Source: a virus. From it: a stretch of 38,906 bases of DNA. The stretch is taken from the IMG/VR virus record IMGVR_UViG_3300020595_000077, positions 1 to 38,906 of that record. The stretch is one strand, 5' to 3'. The position numbers and the translations under genes were made by a program. This document shows positions 25,995 to 32,311 of the stretch, piece by piece (position 1 is the first letter of the stretch; each line of letters begins with the position of its first letter). The notes under the pieces are model-generated. The model was not told the origin of the DNA and did not search any database. It was given only the letters and a program-made list of their open reading frames with translations.

Positions 25995-26042
25995 TTGGGG
26001 ATAAGGTAGGCCAGCGCTACCCAAGGAGGTTCAACTCCCCAA
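25995..26042 (-). promoter_or_regulatory. Structured spacer with alternative hairpins
   Basis: TTGGGGA (25995-26001) pairs perfectly with TCCCCAA (26036-26042) and encloses GGTAG (26005-26009)/CTACC (26017-26021). A competing hairpin, GGAG/CTCC (26025-26028 with 26035-26038), would break the outer stem. The spacer lies before the ribosome site of the DUF3310 gene on the leftward transcript. It has the form of a switch between two structures, or of a processing site. A tRNA was considered and excluded. Confidence 0.4.
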
Positions 26043-26525
26043 TGTCGTAAGTAAATCATAATAATCTAAGCTGTTTTTGTCCTCATCAAACTCAATACTA
26101 AACATTAATCTATCTTCTCCAAAGTTAATTACAGAATGATGCTGTTGCGTGTTAAGCAGGTAGTATGTTGATGGTTTGTACTCTAGCTCAATAAAACTGT
26201 TCACCGTTGAAAGTGGCTCATTAGAAAACAAGCAGTGACTATTATCACCTCTTATCATCATATTTAAACTAGCGCCTCTATTGTCATCAATATGCCAGTT
26301 ATAAATGTTTTTGCTTCTTATTAGAAGTATTGCTGCATTAAAAGTGTGCTTATCGTGAAGTGATTTTAAAAAACTATCTTTTAAAAAAACATCTTTAGGT
26401 ACAAGTTTTACTCCAAAATTAAAGTATTCAACAAATAGCTCGCTGTTATCTGCAATCAAAAGCAAGTCATCCATAATGCTAGACTTGCAATCGATTTCCT
26501 TATAACAATCCACAGAGTTAACCAC
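26031..26525 (-). CDS. 2-oxoglutarate/Fe(II)-dependent oxygenase-like protein
   Basis: The 164-residue protein has a WHIDD element with the iron ligands His78 and Asp80, then about 50 residues later HHSVINFGEDR with the third ligand His130 (or 129) and Arg139, which would bind the 2-oxoglutarate carboxylate. The spacing and the NT...H.V.N....R pattern are those of the aspartyl/asparaginyl beta-hydroxylase-like group. It would hydroxylate a protein or a small molecule; the substrate cannot be told. The GTG start overlaps the preceding stop (TAGTG). Its place in the early operon, after NinG, suggests a host-directed or DNA-metabolism role. Confidence 0.7.
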   Translation of the reverse strand: MVNSVDCYKEIDCKSSIMDDLLLIADNSELFVEYFNFGVKLVPKDVFLKDSFLKSLHDKHTFNAAILLIRSKNIYNWHIDDNRGASLNMMIRGDNSHCLFSNEPLSTVNSFIELEYKPSTYYLLNTQQHHSVINFGEDRLMFSIEFDEDKNSLDYYDLLTTLGS

Positions 26526-26761
26526 TATAGATCCGTTAGAAGACTATCAAGCTCGTCCTCAAGCTCCTCAATGTCAATTCCGCACTCGCATAAGAACTTA
26601 CCTATAGTAATAGCTGTTGCACTCTCGGTTATAGTAAACGTGTAAGGTTGTTCGTACCCATCAATACTTAAAATTAAAGTCTTATCTTCTGGCAAATACT
26701 CTGCCATCAAAGCCTTTTGTGAAGTTGGATCATCTGCGGTAATGCTAATAACTGAAATCAT
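26525..26761 (-). CDS. Hypothetical acidic protein, 78 residues
   Basis: The ATG overlaps the stop of the NinG gene (ATGA) and AGGGC lies just before it. The product is acidic, with strand-rich N-terminal half and an acidic helical end (GIDIEELEDELDSLL). No cysteine pair or enzyme motif is present apart from a CECG element at residues 58-61. It is coupled with NinG and the oxygenase-like gene, so the three are probably made together. No function is recognised. Confidence 0.65.
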   Translation of the reverse strand: MISVISITADDPTSQKALMAEYLPEDKTLILSIDGYEQPYTFTITESATAITIGKFLCECGIDIEELEDELDSLLTDL

Positions 26762-27192
26762 TGCCCTATTCTCTCTAATTGTCTAAGTATTCGTTGGTTA
26801 AAATCTTCGATCATATCTCTATAGTCAGCAGCGTAAAGCTTCTTCGGCTTCTTTGCGTCTGCAAGCATTTGCTCAACAAACTCTTTGCTAAAAAGTTCTT
26901 GCATGTAGATTGTATAATTCTGAGCAGCAACACCATGCTTCATACCGAATTGATTACAATAAGCGCACTGGGGATGAATATTATCAATCTCTAAAGCCCA
27001 ATAGCTGCTAGAGCCTTTGGGAATAAAGTGACCGCCTTGCATACCCTCGTTCCACTTCTTTGTAACTCCACAGGTTACGCAAGTACAATACCCATTGTCA
27101 TCAGACTCCAACAACCTAACCAGCTTCTGAATAGCTTTGAGTGCTTCCTTGCGTAACTCTTGCGAAGTTTTCGCTTTCTTTTTAGCGGCCAT
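26758..27192 (-). CDS. ninG: NinG-like recombination endonuclease
   Basis: The 144-residue protein has the pattern of lambda NinG (Rap): a basic helix with KKKAKTSQELRKEALK, a Cys pair CTCVTCG, QGGHFIPKGSS, IDNIHPQCAYCN with two more Cys, and a helical tail. The four Cys bind zinc next to an HNH-type active site with the His of GGHF. Rap cleaves branched DNA and D-loops made in recombination. Here it stands in one operon with an ERF annealing protein and an SSB-like protein, so the three probably form the recombination set of the phage. Confidence 0.88.
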   Translation of the reverse strand: MAAKKKAKTSQELRKEALKAIQKLVRLLESDDNGYCTCVTCGVTKKWNEGMQGGHFIPKGSSSYWALEIDNIHPQCAYCNQFGMKHGVAAQNYTIYMQELFSKEFVEQMLADAKKPKKLYAADYRDMIEDFNQRILRQLERIGQ

Positions 27193-27194
27193 TA

Positions 27195-27449
27195 CTAAAA
27201 AGGCATATCATCGTCAAAGTCATCTGCTGGTGTTGCAGCAGCTTTAGCAGGCTTGGCTTGCTCATCCTTAGCCTGAACACTTAAACTTAGCGCAGGGGCT
27301 TTAGGATTATCCTTATTGCCAATCCAGGCACTTAGCCAGTAGTCTACGCCAGCAACATTAATGCTACCTTTGTATTGCGGATGCTTATCTGATTTGCGAT
27401 CTTCATTTTTCCAGATAGCGCCTCGGTTGTTGTTATCATAATCAGTCAT
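27195..27449 (-). CDS. SSB-like protein with acidic tip
   Basis: The 84-residue protein has a short beta-rich domain (GAIWKN, QYKGSINVAGVDYWLSAWIG, APALSLSVQAKD), a linker of Ala, Pro and Lys, and ends in DDFDDDMPF. That last element copies the acidic tip by which bacterial SSB calls DNA-processing proteins. A small OB-type fold is likely. GGAGAG lies before the start. Being next to ERF and NinG, it probably covers single strands in recombination or replication. Confidence 0.75.
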   Translation of the reverse strand: MTDYDNNNRGAIWKNEDRKSDKHPQYKGSINVAGVDYWLSAWIGNKDNPKAPALSLSVQAKDEQAKPAKAAATPADDFDDDMPF

Positions 27450-27458
27450 AGTTCTCTC

Positions 27459-27692
27459 CTAGTGCATAGTTTCAGTTGGGAAATCATCTTCATTTAATAT
27501 TGGTGCGTTAATTGCACCCGTCATATAAGTTAACATTGTAGCGATGTGACATGCTTCATTTTTGACCGGCTCTTCCAGCTCTAAATCTATAGAAAGACTA
27601 GCAGGTCCGTACATTATAGGCTTACCTTCTTCATAAAACACTTCTTTAATAGAAATTTCGTTGCCTATTTTCACAATTCTATAGTTCCACAT
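27459..27692 (-). CDS. Hypothetical protein, 77 residues
   Basis: The start MWNYRIVK is chosen because GGGTGG lies close before it and the upstream gene ends two bases earlier; a longer frame runs into that gene. The product has a strand-rich first part (MWNYRIVKIGNEISIKEVFY) followed by a helix with His and Met (ACHIATMLTYMTGA). Small proteins with this first element occur in other phages, also with unknown role. It sits upstream of the SSB-like gene. Confidence 0.65.
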   Translation of the reverse strand: MWNYRIVKIGNEISIKEVFYEEGKPIMYGPASLSIDLELEEPVKNEACHIATMLTYMTGAINAPILNEDDFPTETMH

Positions 27693-27693
27693 A

Positions 27694-27876
27694 TTACCAC
27701 CCGACTCCAAACCAGATGCCGATACCGTGAACAACTCCTACTGGGAATATAAATCCCCCAGCAATAAGTAATAAGTATTTTGCATACACTAAACAGTGAA
27801 TTATATGCGTAACCCAAGCTGCAAGACACGCTATAACTGCAACCATTAATATGTAACCGCCGGTTTCTTCATTCAT
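27694..27876 (-). CDS. Small two-span membrane protein, 60 residues
   Basis: Two hydrophobic segments (residues about 8-30 and 33-55) leave very short loops; the second ends in FPVGVVHGIGIWFG, a motif I have met in other phages' small membrane proteins. The start overlaps the preceding stop (ATGA). It may sit in the inner membrane and alter host functions or exclude other phages. No measured function is known to me. Confidence 0.7.
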   Translation of the reverse strand: MNEETGGYILMVAVIACLAAWVTHIIHCLVYAKYLLLIAGGFIFPVGVVHGIGIWFGVGW

Positions 27877-28169
27877 AGTTCTGTACCCTTTTCTGGTTGA
27901 TATTTTTGAATCGACTTATCTTCTTTTTCAAACAGCTTAAAGTAATACTCTGCCATTGCTTTAAGCATAACCTCATCTTCAGCTTCAGTTTCCTCTTTAG
28001 ATATTAGCTCAATTCGACCATCAAAAGCGTACCCACTACCCTTTAAAAAGTCACTAAACACCTCAATAATTTCGTATAGGTTTGCATCGCAATTGACGGA
28101 CATCTCAATAGACCTCATTGCTGTATAGCATCCTTCATTTTCTGGCACTGTATAGTTAAATTTAATCAT
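27873..28169 (-). CDS. Hypothetical acidic protein, 98 residues
   Basis: The ATG has GGAGC at ten bases. The product has a beta-rich first half and a helical, Glu-rich second half (KEETEAEDEVMLKAMAEYY). It has two Cys without spacing for metal. It stands directly after the ERF gene (three bases apart) and overlaps the membrane protein gene by four. Possibly an early, host-directed protein; no family recognised. Confidence 0.65.
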   Translation of the reverse strand: MIKFNYTVPENEGCYTAMRSIEMSVNCDANLYEIIEVFSDFLKGSGYAFDGRIELISKEETEAEDEVMLKAMAEYYFKLFEKEDKSIQKYQPEKGTEL

Positions 28170-28172
28170 TGT

Positions 28173-28838
28173 TTATGCTCCTTTAAGTAATTTACGTTCT
28201 TCGGTTGTTAAAAATGCTGTTTCACACTTGCTTGGTGCTACCCACATAGCGCGTTGATCTTCTTCTGGTATCTCGCCAAAGGCTTCTTTAGCTAACGCTA
28301 CATTATCGCTTGTAGGGTCGATAAGCATTCTGCGTATAAACTGTAGAGAATCATAATGGAGATCCACCGCTAACCCACACAGTTGCTCTTTTGTTTTCTC
28401 CTGTACGTACAGTTGCTCCTTTGACTTCGCCGGTGACTTTCCCCGCATCATCGCAGCCTCTGCATCATCATCCGCTGTAGGAATGCCAGCCATTGCCTGT
28501 AAAGCATAACGTCTAGCGTAGGTAATCGCTGAACCACCGCCTTGCGGATCTTTCTTAGCTAGGGGCAAGTAGAACTCTGACTCTAGCCATTCGCCTGAAG
28601 AGTGCATTAGCACAGTCACAACACCTATTCCTCCACCGCCTTCAGATGTAACAGGAAACTGCGAGTAAGATAAACCATTACTGGCAAACGGTTCTTTGAT
28701 TGCCTTTATGACCGCTGTAAGATCAGCGTAGTTAGATTTAAAGAACGGGTTCTTTGCATCCTTAACTGCACCGCCCATTTCATTCTGCGCTTTACATAAT
28801 GCTTTTGCTAAATTACTTATACTTTCTGACTTATTCAT
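28173..28838 (-). CDS. erf: ERF family single-strand annealing protein
   Basis: The 221-residue protein has the ERF hallmarks: NLAKALCKAQNEM at the N terminus, NPFFKSNYADLTAVI, FASNGLSYSQFP, and, at about residues 98-122, DPQGGGSAITYARRYALQA, which is the core motif of the family. ERF proteins form rings on single strands and anneal them in phage recombination and genome circularisation. The start at 28838 is favoured by GGGAGAGG before it; the frame is open six codons further. The C-terminal third is less conserved and may contact partners. Confidence 0.92.
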   Translation of the reverse strand: MNKSESISNLAKALCKAQNEMGGAVKDAKNPFFKSNYADLTAVIKAIKEPFASNGLSYSQFPVTSEGGGGIGVVTVLMHSSGEWLESEFYLPLAKKDPQGGGSAITYARRYALQAMAGIPTADDDAEAAMMRGKSPAKSKEQLYVQEKTKEQLCGLAVDLHYDSLQFIRRMLIDPTSDNVALAKEAFGEIPEEDQRAMWVAPSKCETAFLTTEERKLLKGA

Positions 28839-29028
28839 TTTCCTCTCCCTTTTCATTAAAAATTTTATTTACTCTTAAAAGCAGTACATGATACCTATCT
28901 GTCTCTTGGTCATGGTCAACCTCGGCATCACTTATACCGTAAAAAGCGCCACCATCGTCTACCGTAACAATCGTATCGTCGTCAAGGTCTTGAATTAATT
29001 TTTTTAAATCAGCAACATTAAATATCAT
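28831..29028 (-). CDS. Hypothetical acidic protein, 65 residues
   Basis: The start is set at MIFNVADLKK because GGAGAGG lies just before it. The product is acidic (DLDDDTIVTVDDGG) with alternating strands and ends in NEKGEENE. The same ending, NEKGEEN, is shared with the next gene upstream (29018-29164), because a 24-base junction segment is duplicated. It overlaps the ERF start by eight bases. The pattern DDxTIVTVDDGG occurs in small phage proteins without known role. Confidence 0.65.
   Translation of the reverse strand: MIFNVADLKKLIQDLDDDTIVTVDDGGAFYGISDAEVDHDQETDRYHVLLLRVNKIFNEKGEENE
28838..28861. repeat. Junction repeat, copy 1
   Basis: These 24 bases match 29031-29054 at 23 positions. 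Read leftward, each copy codes for the last residues of one gene (FNEKGEEN) and supplies the ribosome site of the following gene. This suggests duplication of a gene-junction module. Confidence 0.75.
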
Positions 29029-29164
29029 CGTTTTCCTCTCCTTTTTCATTAAAATAATTGACATTACAATCCTCACAAACCAAGTCGTACCCACCTACAC
29101 TTTCGCACGGGTCATAATCGCCGTCTTTCATACCATTACAATACTCACAAATATATATAGCCAT
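29018..29164 (-). CDS. Small zinc-ribbon protein, 48 residues
   Basis: The start has GGAGGGATA directly before it. The product has two Cys pairs, CEYC at residues 6-9 and CEDC at 30-33, about 20 residues apart, the layout of a zinc ribbon. It ends in NEKGEENDDI. The gene overlaps the next by 11 bases. Small zinc ribbons in phages often bind DNA, RNA polymerase or another protein; which applies cannot be told. It was too short for an automated list and was found by reading the strand. Confidence 0.7.
   Translation of the reverse strand: MAIYICEYCNGMKDGDYDPCESVGGYDLVCEDCNVNYFNEKGEENDDI
29031..29054. repeat. Junction repeat, copy 2
   Basis: Second copy of the 24-base junction segment described at 28838-28861, with a single mismatch. 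It lies over the end of the zinc-ribbon gene and before the start of the 65-residue gene. Confidence 0.75.
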
Positions 29165-29173
29165 TATCCCTCC

Positions 29174-29515
29174 TCAGAGACAGTTATAGTGTTCGTTTGC
29201 TCTTTCCTGGTGGGCCTCTATAGCTCTGCGCTTCTCAATATCTACAGCTATATAGCCCGCTTTCTTTTCTTTCTTTGCAATAATCTTTCTTTGCGCTTCT
29301 TGTTTACATGGTACGCATTTAGATGTGCTGCCTTTGCTTACCCAGACTCTAGTGTAAGATCCACACTTGAGGCAACTTGCATCAGATATAAAGCGACTGG
29401 TTCCAGATCTTAACCTCCTAGAATGCTTCTCGTATCTAACACCTCGGTGCTCATGGTTTACAGCTTTAAAATGCTCATGGTTTACCGGATTGAAATCTGC
29501 TTCGATAGGAGTCAT
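29174..29515 (-). CDS. Zinc-binding protein, 113 residues
   Basis: The product has CLKCG at residues 48-52 and CVPC at 68-71, so a zinc ribbon in the middle. Before it stands a basic region (RYEKHSRRLRSGTSR), and after it a very basic helix (AQRKIIAKKEKKAGY). Near the N terminus NHEHFKAVNHEH contains a small tandem repeat of VNHEH. Basic flanks on a zinc ribbon suggest nucleic acid binding. The start overlaps the preceding stop (TAATG). Confidence 0.7.
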   Translation of the reverse strand: MTPIEADFNPVNHEHFKAVNHEHRGVRYEKHSRRLRSGTSRFISDASCLKCGSYTRVWVSKGSTSKCVPCKQEAQRKIIAKKEKKAGYIAVDIEKRRAIEAHQERANEHYNCL

Positions 29516-29763
29516 TAGAATGGTAACTCCTTATCAGCGTTGCGCTCTGCTATAGCTTTTTGCTCGGTTCGCCATAACTCTAAAGCTAAACCCTCTACAT
29601 GTTTTGCAAACGCATAACCATTAACAAAATCATTAGACTTCATATAGTTATTCATAGTGGCCATCAGCTCATACTCAAGCCAGCCTTCCTGCGCCTGAGC
29701 AGACATAGCGTCACCAATGTCAGAGCCAGTAAGACCATTCTCTGCTAAGTTTTTAACTTTCAT
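29515..29763 (-). CDS. Hypothetical protein with SSB-like end, 82 residues
   Basis: The product is mostly helical (EGWLEYELMATMNNYM, FAKHVEGLALELWRTE) and ends in ADKELPF, which resembles the acidic, Pro-Phe ending of SSB proteins and of the product of 27195-27449. GGAGCG lies before the start. It could use the same binding pocket on host proteins that recognise SSB. Otherwise unknown. Confidence 0.65.
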   Translation of the reverse strand: MKVKNLAENGLTGSDIGDAMSAQAQEGWLEYELMATMNNYMKSNDFVNGYAFAKHVEGLALELWRTEQKAIAERNADKELPF

Positions 29764-30038
29764 AGCGTGCGCTCCACATAATTAGATACAATTGAGCTAA
29801 GAAGATCTTGCATATCAAGCTGCACTTCATCGGCGTTGCGAGTGTGCATCTTACGCATCCAATGGTGGATTAAGCAGTTTTCGACAATATAAGTTTCTAG
29901 GTACTCATGGAATGCACTGTCATCAACATCCGAATCCAAGTAAGCTTCAATAAGATCAAACTTAGCTTCATCAATGGAAAAACCTCTAGGTGATTCTGGT
30001 GGTGCTACTCGTGCGGAATTATCTGGAATGTTGTTCAT
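29760..30038 (-). CDS. First gene of the leftward early operon, 92 residues
   Basis: The start MNNIPDNS is chosen because AGGAGGA stands seven bases before it; the longer frame would cover the promoter. The product is acidic, with Pro-rich N-terminal part and helical rest (FHEYLETYIVENCLIHHWMRKMH). It is not a CI-type repressor: no helix-turn-helix or peptidase part is visible, although it lies where lambda has its repressor. As the first gene after the promoter it will be made early. Confidence 0.7.
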   Translation of the reverse strand: MNNIPDNSARVAPPESPRGFSIDEAKFDLIEAYLDSDVDDSAFHEYLETYIVENCLIHHWMRKMHTRNADEVQLDMQDLLSSIVSNYVERTL

Positions 30039-30068
30039 GTGATTTGTCCTCCTCAGAACTGAGTACGA

Positions 30069-30097
30069 ACTATAGTTTAATTTATTTAAAAAAACAA
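30069..30097 (-). promoter_or_regulatory. Leftward early promoter
   Basis: On the minus strand TTGTTT (30092-30097) and TATAGT (30069-30074) are 17 bases apart in A+T-rich DNA. The -10 lies within the perfect palindrome AACTATAGTT (30068-30077). Transcription would begin near 30062, about 24 bases before the first start codon, and read the operon down to 25575. Confidence 0.65.
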
Positions 30098-30104
30098 TTA
30101 ACGA

Positions 30105-30150
30105 TTTGTAATAAACAAAGCGCTTGCTATTCTGTGTAAGCTGGATTACA
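30105..30150 (+). promoter_or_regulatory. Rightward early promoter with two operator-like repeats
   Basis: TTGTAA (30106-30111) and TATTCT (30128-30133) are 16 bases apart. The inverted repeat TTTGT-N5-ACAAA (30105-30119) covers the -35 region, and TGTAA-N6-TTACA (30135-30150) covers the expected start point. An 8-base palindrome AAGCGCTT (30118-30125) lies between. The Cro-like protein made from the first gene is the natural candidate to bind them, as in lambdoid phages; this is inference. Confidence 0.5.
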
Positions 30151-30179
30151 TTCACCGCTCACATCAATTGGAGGTATTT

Positions 30180-30359
30180 ATGAAAGTAAGTTACGAAGAG
30201 TTAGTAGAGTTCTTTGGTTCACCTATGGAAGTGGCTGAATACTTTAACTGTAAGGTGCAGGCTGTCTATCAGTGGAAAGAAGATGTTCCTGACACTAGAG
30301 CTAGAGAATTCAAGTTAGTTAAGGAGCTAAGGAGTGCAGTATGTCAGCAGACAAGCTAG
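30180..30359 (+). CDS. Cro-like DNA-binding regulator
   Basis: The 59-residue protein has a single helix-turn-helix: VAEYFNCKVQAVYQWKEDVP (about residues 17-36) has the pattern of Cro and YdaS-type proteins, including the QAVYQW recognition helix and the VP turn before the C-terminal helix. GGAGG lies before ATG 30180. It is the first gene of the rightward operon and overlaps the next. It probably binds the operators at 30105-30150. No CI partner is visible in the genome. Confidence 0.8.
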   Translation: MKVSYEELVEFFGSPMEVAEYFNCKVQAVYQWKEDVPDTRAREFKLVKELRSAVCQQTS

Positions 30360-30733
30360 TGTCAAAGCTTAATCACGCCAAGGAAGTAAAGGCTAGAAAA
30401 GGTCACACTAGAAGTTGGGTGGCATTATGCCCAGCACACGATGACAAAAGCCCCTCACTTTGTATCGATGAGGCAGACAATGGCAAAATTTTAATCAAGT
30501 GTTGGTCTGGATGTGGTGCCAATGAAGTTATTGATAGCGTTGGGATGAAGTATCACGAGTTATTTCCTGATGATGGGTACGAATGTCACATTAAACGCAG
30601 GATAAAACCCGTTGGTTATCACGAATTGCATTTAGATATAGTACAAAGCAGGAGAGAAAAAGGTTTGAAGCAGACAAAAGAAGATAAGAACGATGAACTA
30701 GCATCGTTTATGGCGCTGAGAGGCTCTGTATGA
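30341..30733 (+). CDS. Stand-alone CHC2 primase zinc domain protein
   Basis: The 130-residue protein has ALCPAHDDKSPSL and IKCWSGCGA: Cys30, His33, Cys54 and Cys58 form the CHC2 zinc site by which DnaG-type primases read the template. The catalytic TOPRIM part is absent; the C-terminal 50 residues are basic and helical. It might guide host primase or act with the helicase at 31379. AAGGAG precedes the start, which overlaps the Cro-like gene. Lack of the catalytic domain is not due to a frameshift, because the next gene begins in an overlapping ATGA and is unrelated. Confidence 0.82.
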   Translation: MSADKLVSKLNHAKEVKARKGHTRSWVALCPAHDDKSPSLCIDEADNGKILIKCWSGCGANEVIDSVGMKYHELFPDDGYECHIKRRIKPVGYHELHLDIVQSRREKGLKQTKEDKNDELASFMALRGSV

Positions 30734-31368
30734 GCGCACAGGCGACATTCTGGGCTTGGGGTATACAAGTGCCTTCCTCTGAGAAGTTAGTGCTTTTATG
30801 CCTATCAGATTGTCATAATGGTGATACAAGCCAGTGTAATCCTAGTGTGAATTACATCGCTAAGAAAACATCGCTAGATAGAAAAACTGTATTGAAAGCT
30901 TTACGGCTTTTAGATGAGAAAGAATTACTCAGCAGGATCAAAGTTGAGGGTTCTAGTAATCAGTATTTTCTAGCTATAGGGGGTAGTCCGTTAACGGTAC
31001 TTGGGCATACCCAAATTTCCCCAAAAGCAGTACCAAATATGGGACACAAACCTATAAGTAAACCTAAAAAGAACCTACACTACGAAAATGGTGATCTTGA
31101 AACAGCAGAAACGATCTACAATTTGATCTTAACTTTGAATCCAAAGCATCGAAAACCAGCTATGGAATCTTGGGCTAATGAGATCAGGTTGATGAGAGAA
31201 AAAGATAACTGCACTCATAGCGAGATACTAAGTTTATTTAGGTTTGCCAATAGCGATGATTTTTGGAAGTCAAACATCCTGAGTCCAAAGAAATTAAGGG
31301 ATAAGTGGGATGTATTAACAATCAAGAAAGGCGATAGTAGACAGCAAGAACCATCAATATGGGTTTAA
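30730..31368 (+). CDS. Replication initiator, O-like
   Basis: The 212-residue protein has an N-terminal winged helix: VPSSEKLVLLCLSDC, then CNPSVNYIAKKTSLDRKTVLKALRLL (in two pieces about residues 35-62), as in phage O and related replication proteins. A Pro/Lys-rich linker (about residues 88-118) follows, then a helical C-terminal domain that in relatives binds the helicase or its loader. The gene overlaps the zinc-domain gene (ATGA) and precedes a helicase gene. The linker-coding DNA carries palindromes, as lambda ori lies within gene O. Confidence 0.78.
   Translation: MSAQATFWAWGIQVPSSEKLVLLCLSDCHNGDTSQCNPSVNYIAKKTSLDRKTVLKALRLLDEKELLSRIKVEGSSNQYFLAIGGSPLTVLGHTQISPKAVPNMGHKPISKPKKNLHYENGDLETAETIYNLILTLNPKHRKPAMESWANEIRLMREKDNCTHSEILSLFRFANSDDFWKSNILSPKKLRDKWDVLTIKKGDSRQQEPSIWV
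30988..31034. other. Candidate replication origin inside the initiator gene
   Basis: Within 47 bases lie the perfect palindrome CCGTTAACGG (30988-30997), the inverted repeat TTGGG-CATA-CCCAA (31001-31014) and an enclosing GGTAC (30996-31000)/GTACC (31030-31034). TACCCAAAT and TACCAAAT may be two iteron-like units. A+T-rich DNA follows to about 31100. The location in the linker of an O-like gene is that of the origin in lambdoid phages. No test was possible. Confidence 0.45.
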
Positions 31369-31378
31369 GGAGAGAGAA

Positions 31379-32311
31379 ATGCAAAAGATTGATATTACGG
31401 ATAAAGAGTTACTAGGTTTTATTGGGAAGCAAGAGAGTCAAGAAATTGGCGCATTTAATTCCTATGGCGATAGGTTACTAAAACAGTTGGAGGGTGGCAG
31501 TGGTTTGGTTGGCGATAAACTGCCTTGGTCAAAGACTCATAGCGCTGTGAGGCTAGGGCAGGGCCAGCTATCAATATGGTCAGGAATCAATGGTCACGGC
31601 AAGACACTTTTGCTGAGTAATGTTTTTACTTATTTAATGGCCAGAGGTCGCAGGTGTTTGGTAGCGTCAATGGAGATGAAGCCAGAAGAAACATTACAAT
31701 GGATGTGCTCACAAGCAGCAGGCTGCTCACCATCAAGAGATTTTGCGCTAGGTTGGTTGGAGAGAATGAAAGAGGTAGGACACATTTATGATTGTTTAGA
31801 TAAAGTTCCACAGGAGCGTGTACTGGGCCTTGTGCACTATGCTGGGCAAGAGCTTGACATCAACCACTTAGCGATAGATAGTCTAACAATGTGCGGCGTT
31901 GGTCGTGAAGACTACACAGCTCAAGGTGAGTTTGTTAACCAGTTGAGAGCAGCCGCTAAAATGTACAACATGCATATTCATTTAGTGTGCCACATGCGTA
32001 AAGGTTCAGATGAGAATGAGCAGGTCGGTAAATTTAGTATTCGAGGTGCCGGTGAAATATCTGATTTAGCGGATAAGGTTTTTGTAGTGTTTAGAAATAA
32101 GGCTAGAGAGAAAGCTATGGCGTTAAAAGATAATAATTTTGCCTTCGATGAAAAGTTTTTAAATCAGCCGGATGTTTATCTTAAATTAGTTAAAAACCGG
32201 CAAGATGGGACAGAGTTAGATTTTGGGTTATACTTTCATAAAGATAGTATGCAATTTACAAGCAAAGAAGGTAAGGCTATGCCTTTAGAGGGGAATGTAA
32301 GTGATTACTAA
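31379..32311 (+). CDS. Replicative helicase, RecA-fold (DnaB/Twinkle type)
   Basis: The 310-residue protein has Walker A GINGHGKT at residues 69-76, a SMEMKPEE element at about 97-104 as in DnaB H1a, Walker B LAIDSL at 164-169, and a His-containing strand VCHMRKGS near 206 matching motif H3. It lacks the N-terminal primase-binding domain of DnaB, so it is a bare motor. It would form a hexamer and unwind DNA at the fork. AAGGAGAGAG precedes the start. The neighbours, O-like initiator and zinc domain, complete a small replication set that depends on host polymerase. Confidence 0.88.
   Translation: MQKIDITDKELLGFIGKQESQEIGAFNSYGDRLLKQLEGGSGLVGDKLPWSKTHSAVRLGQGQLSIWSGINGHGKTLLLSNVFTYLMARGRRCLVASMEMKPEETLQWMCSQAAGCSPSRDFALGWLERMKEVGHIYDCLDKVPQERVLGLVHYAGQELDINHLAIDSLTMCGVGREDYTAQGEFVNQLRAAAKMYNMHIHLVCHMRKGSDENEQVGKFSIRGAGEISDLADKVFVVFRNKAREKAMALKDNNFAFDEKFLNQPDVYLKLVKNRQDGTELDFGLYFHKDSMQFTSKEGKAMPLEGNVSDY

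Noticed and set aside
25990-26045. tRNA-like GGTTCAACTCCCC
   Set aside because: The bases around TTCAACT do not pair as a T-arm (GGAGG against CCCCA), and there is no anticodon arm or 72-base frame with matching acceptor ends.
29760-30038. CI-type repressor opposite the Cro-like gene
   Set aside because: The product is 92 residues, acidic and without a helix-turn-helix or a self-cleavage domain, so only its place resembles CI.
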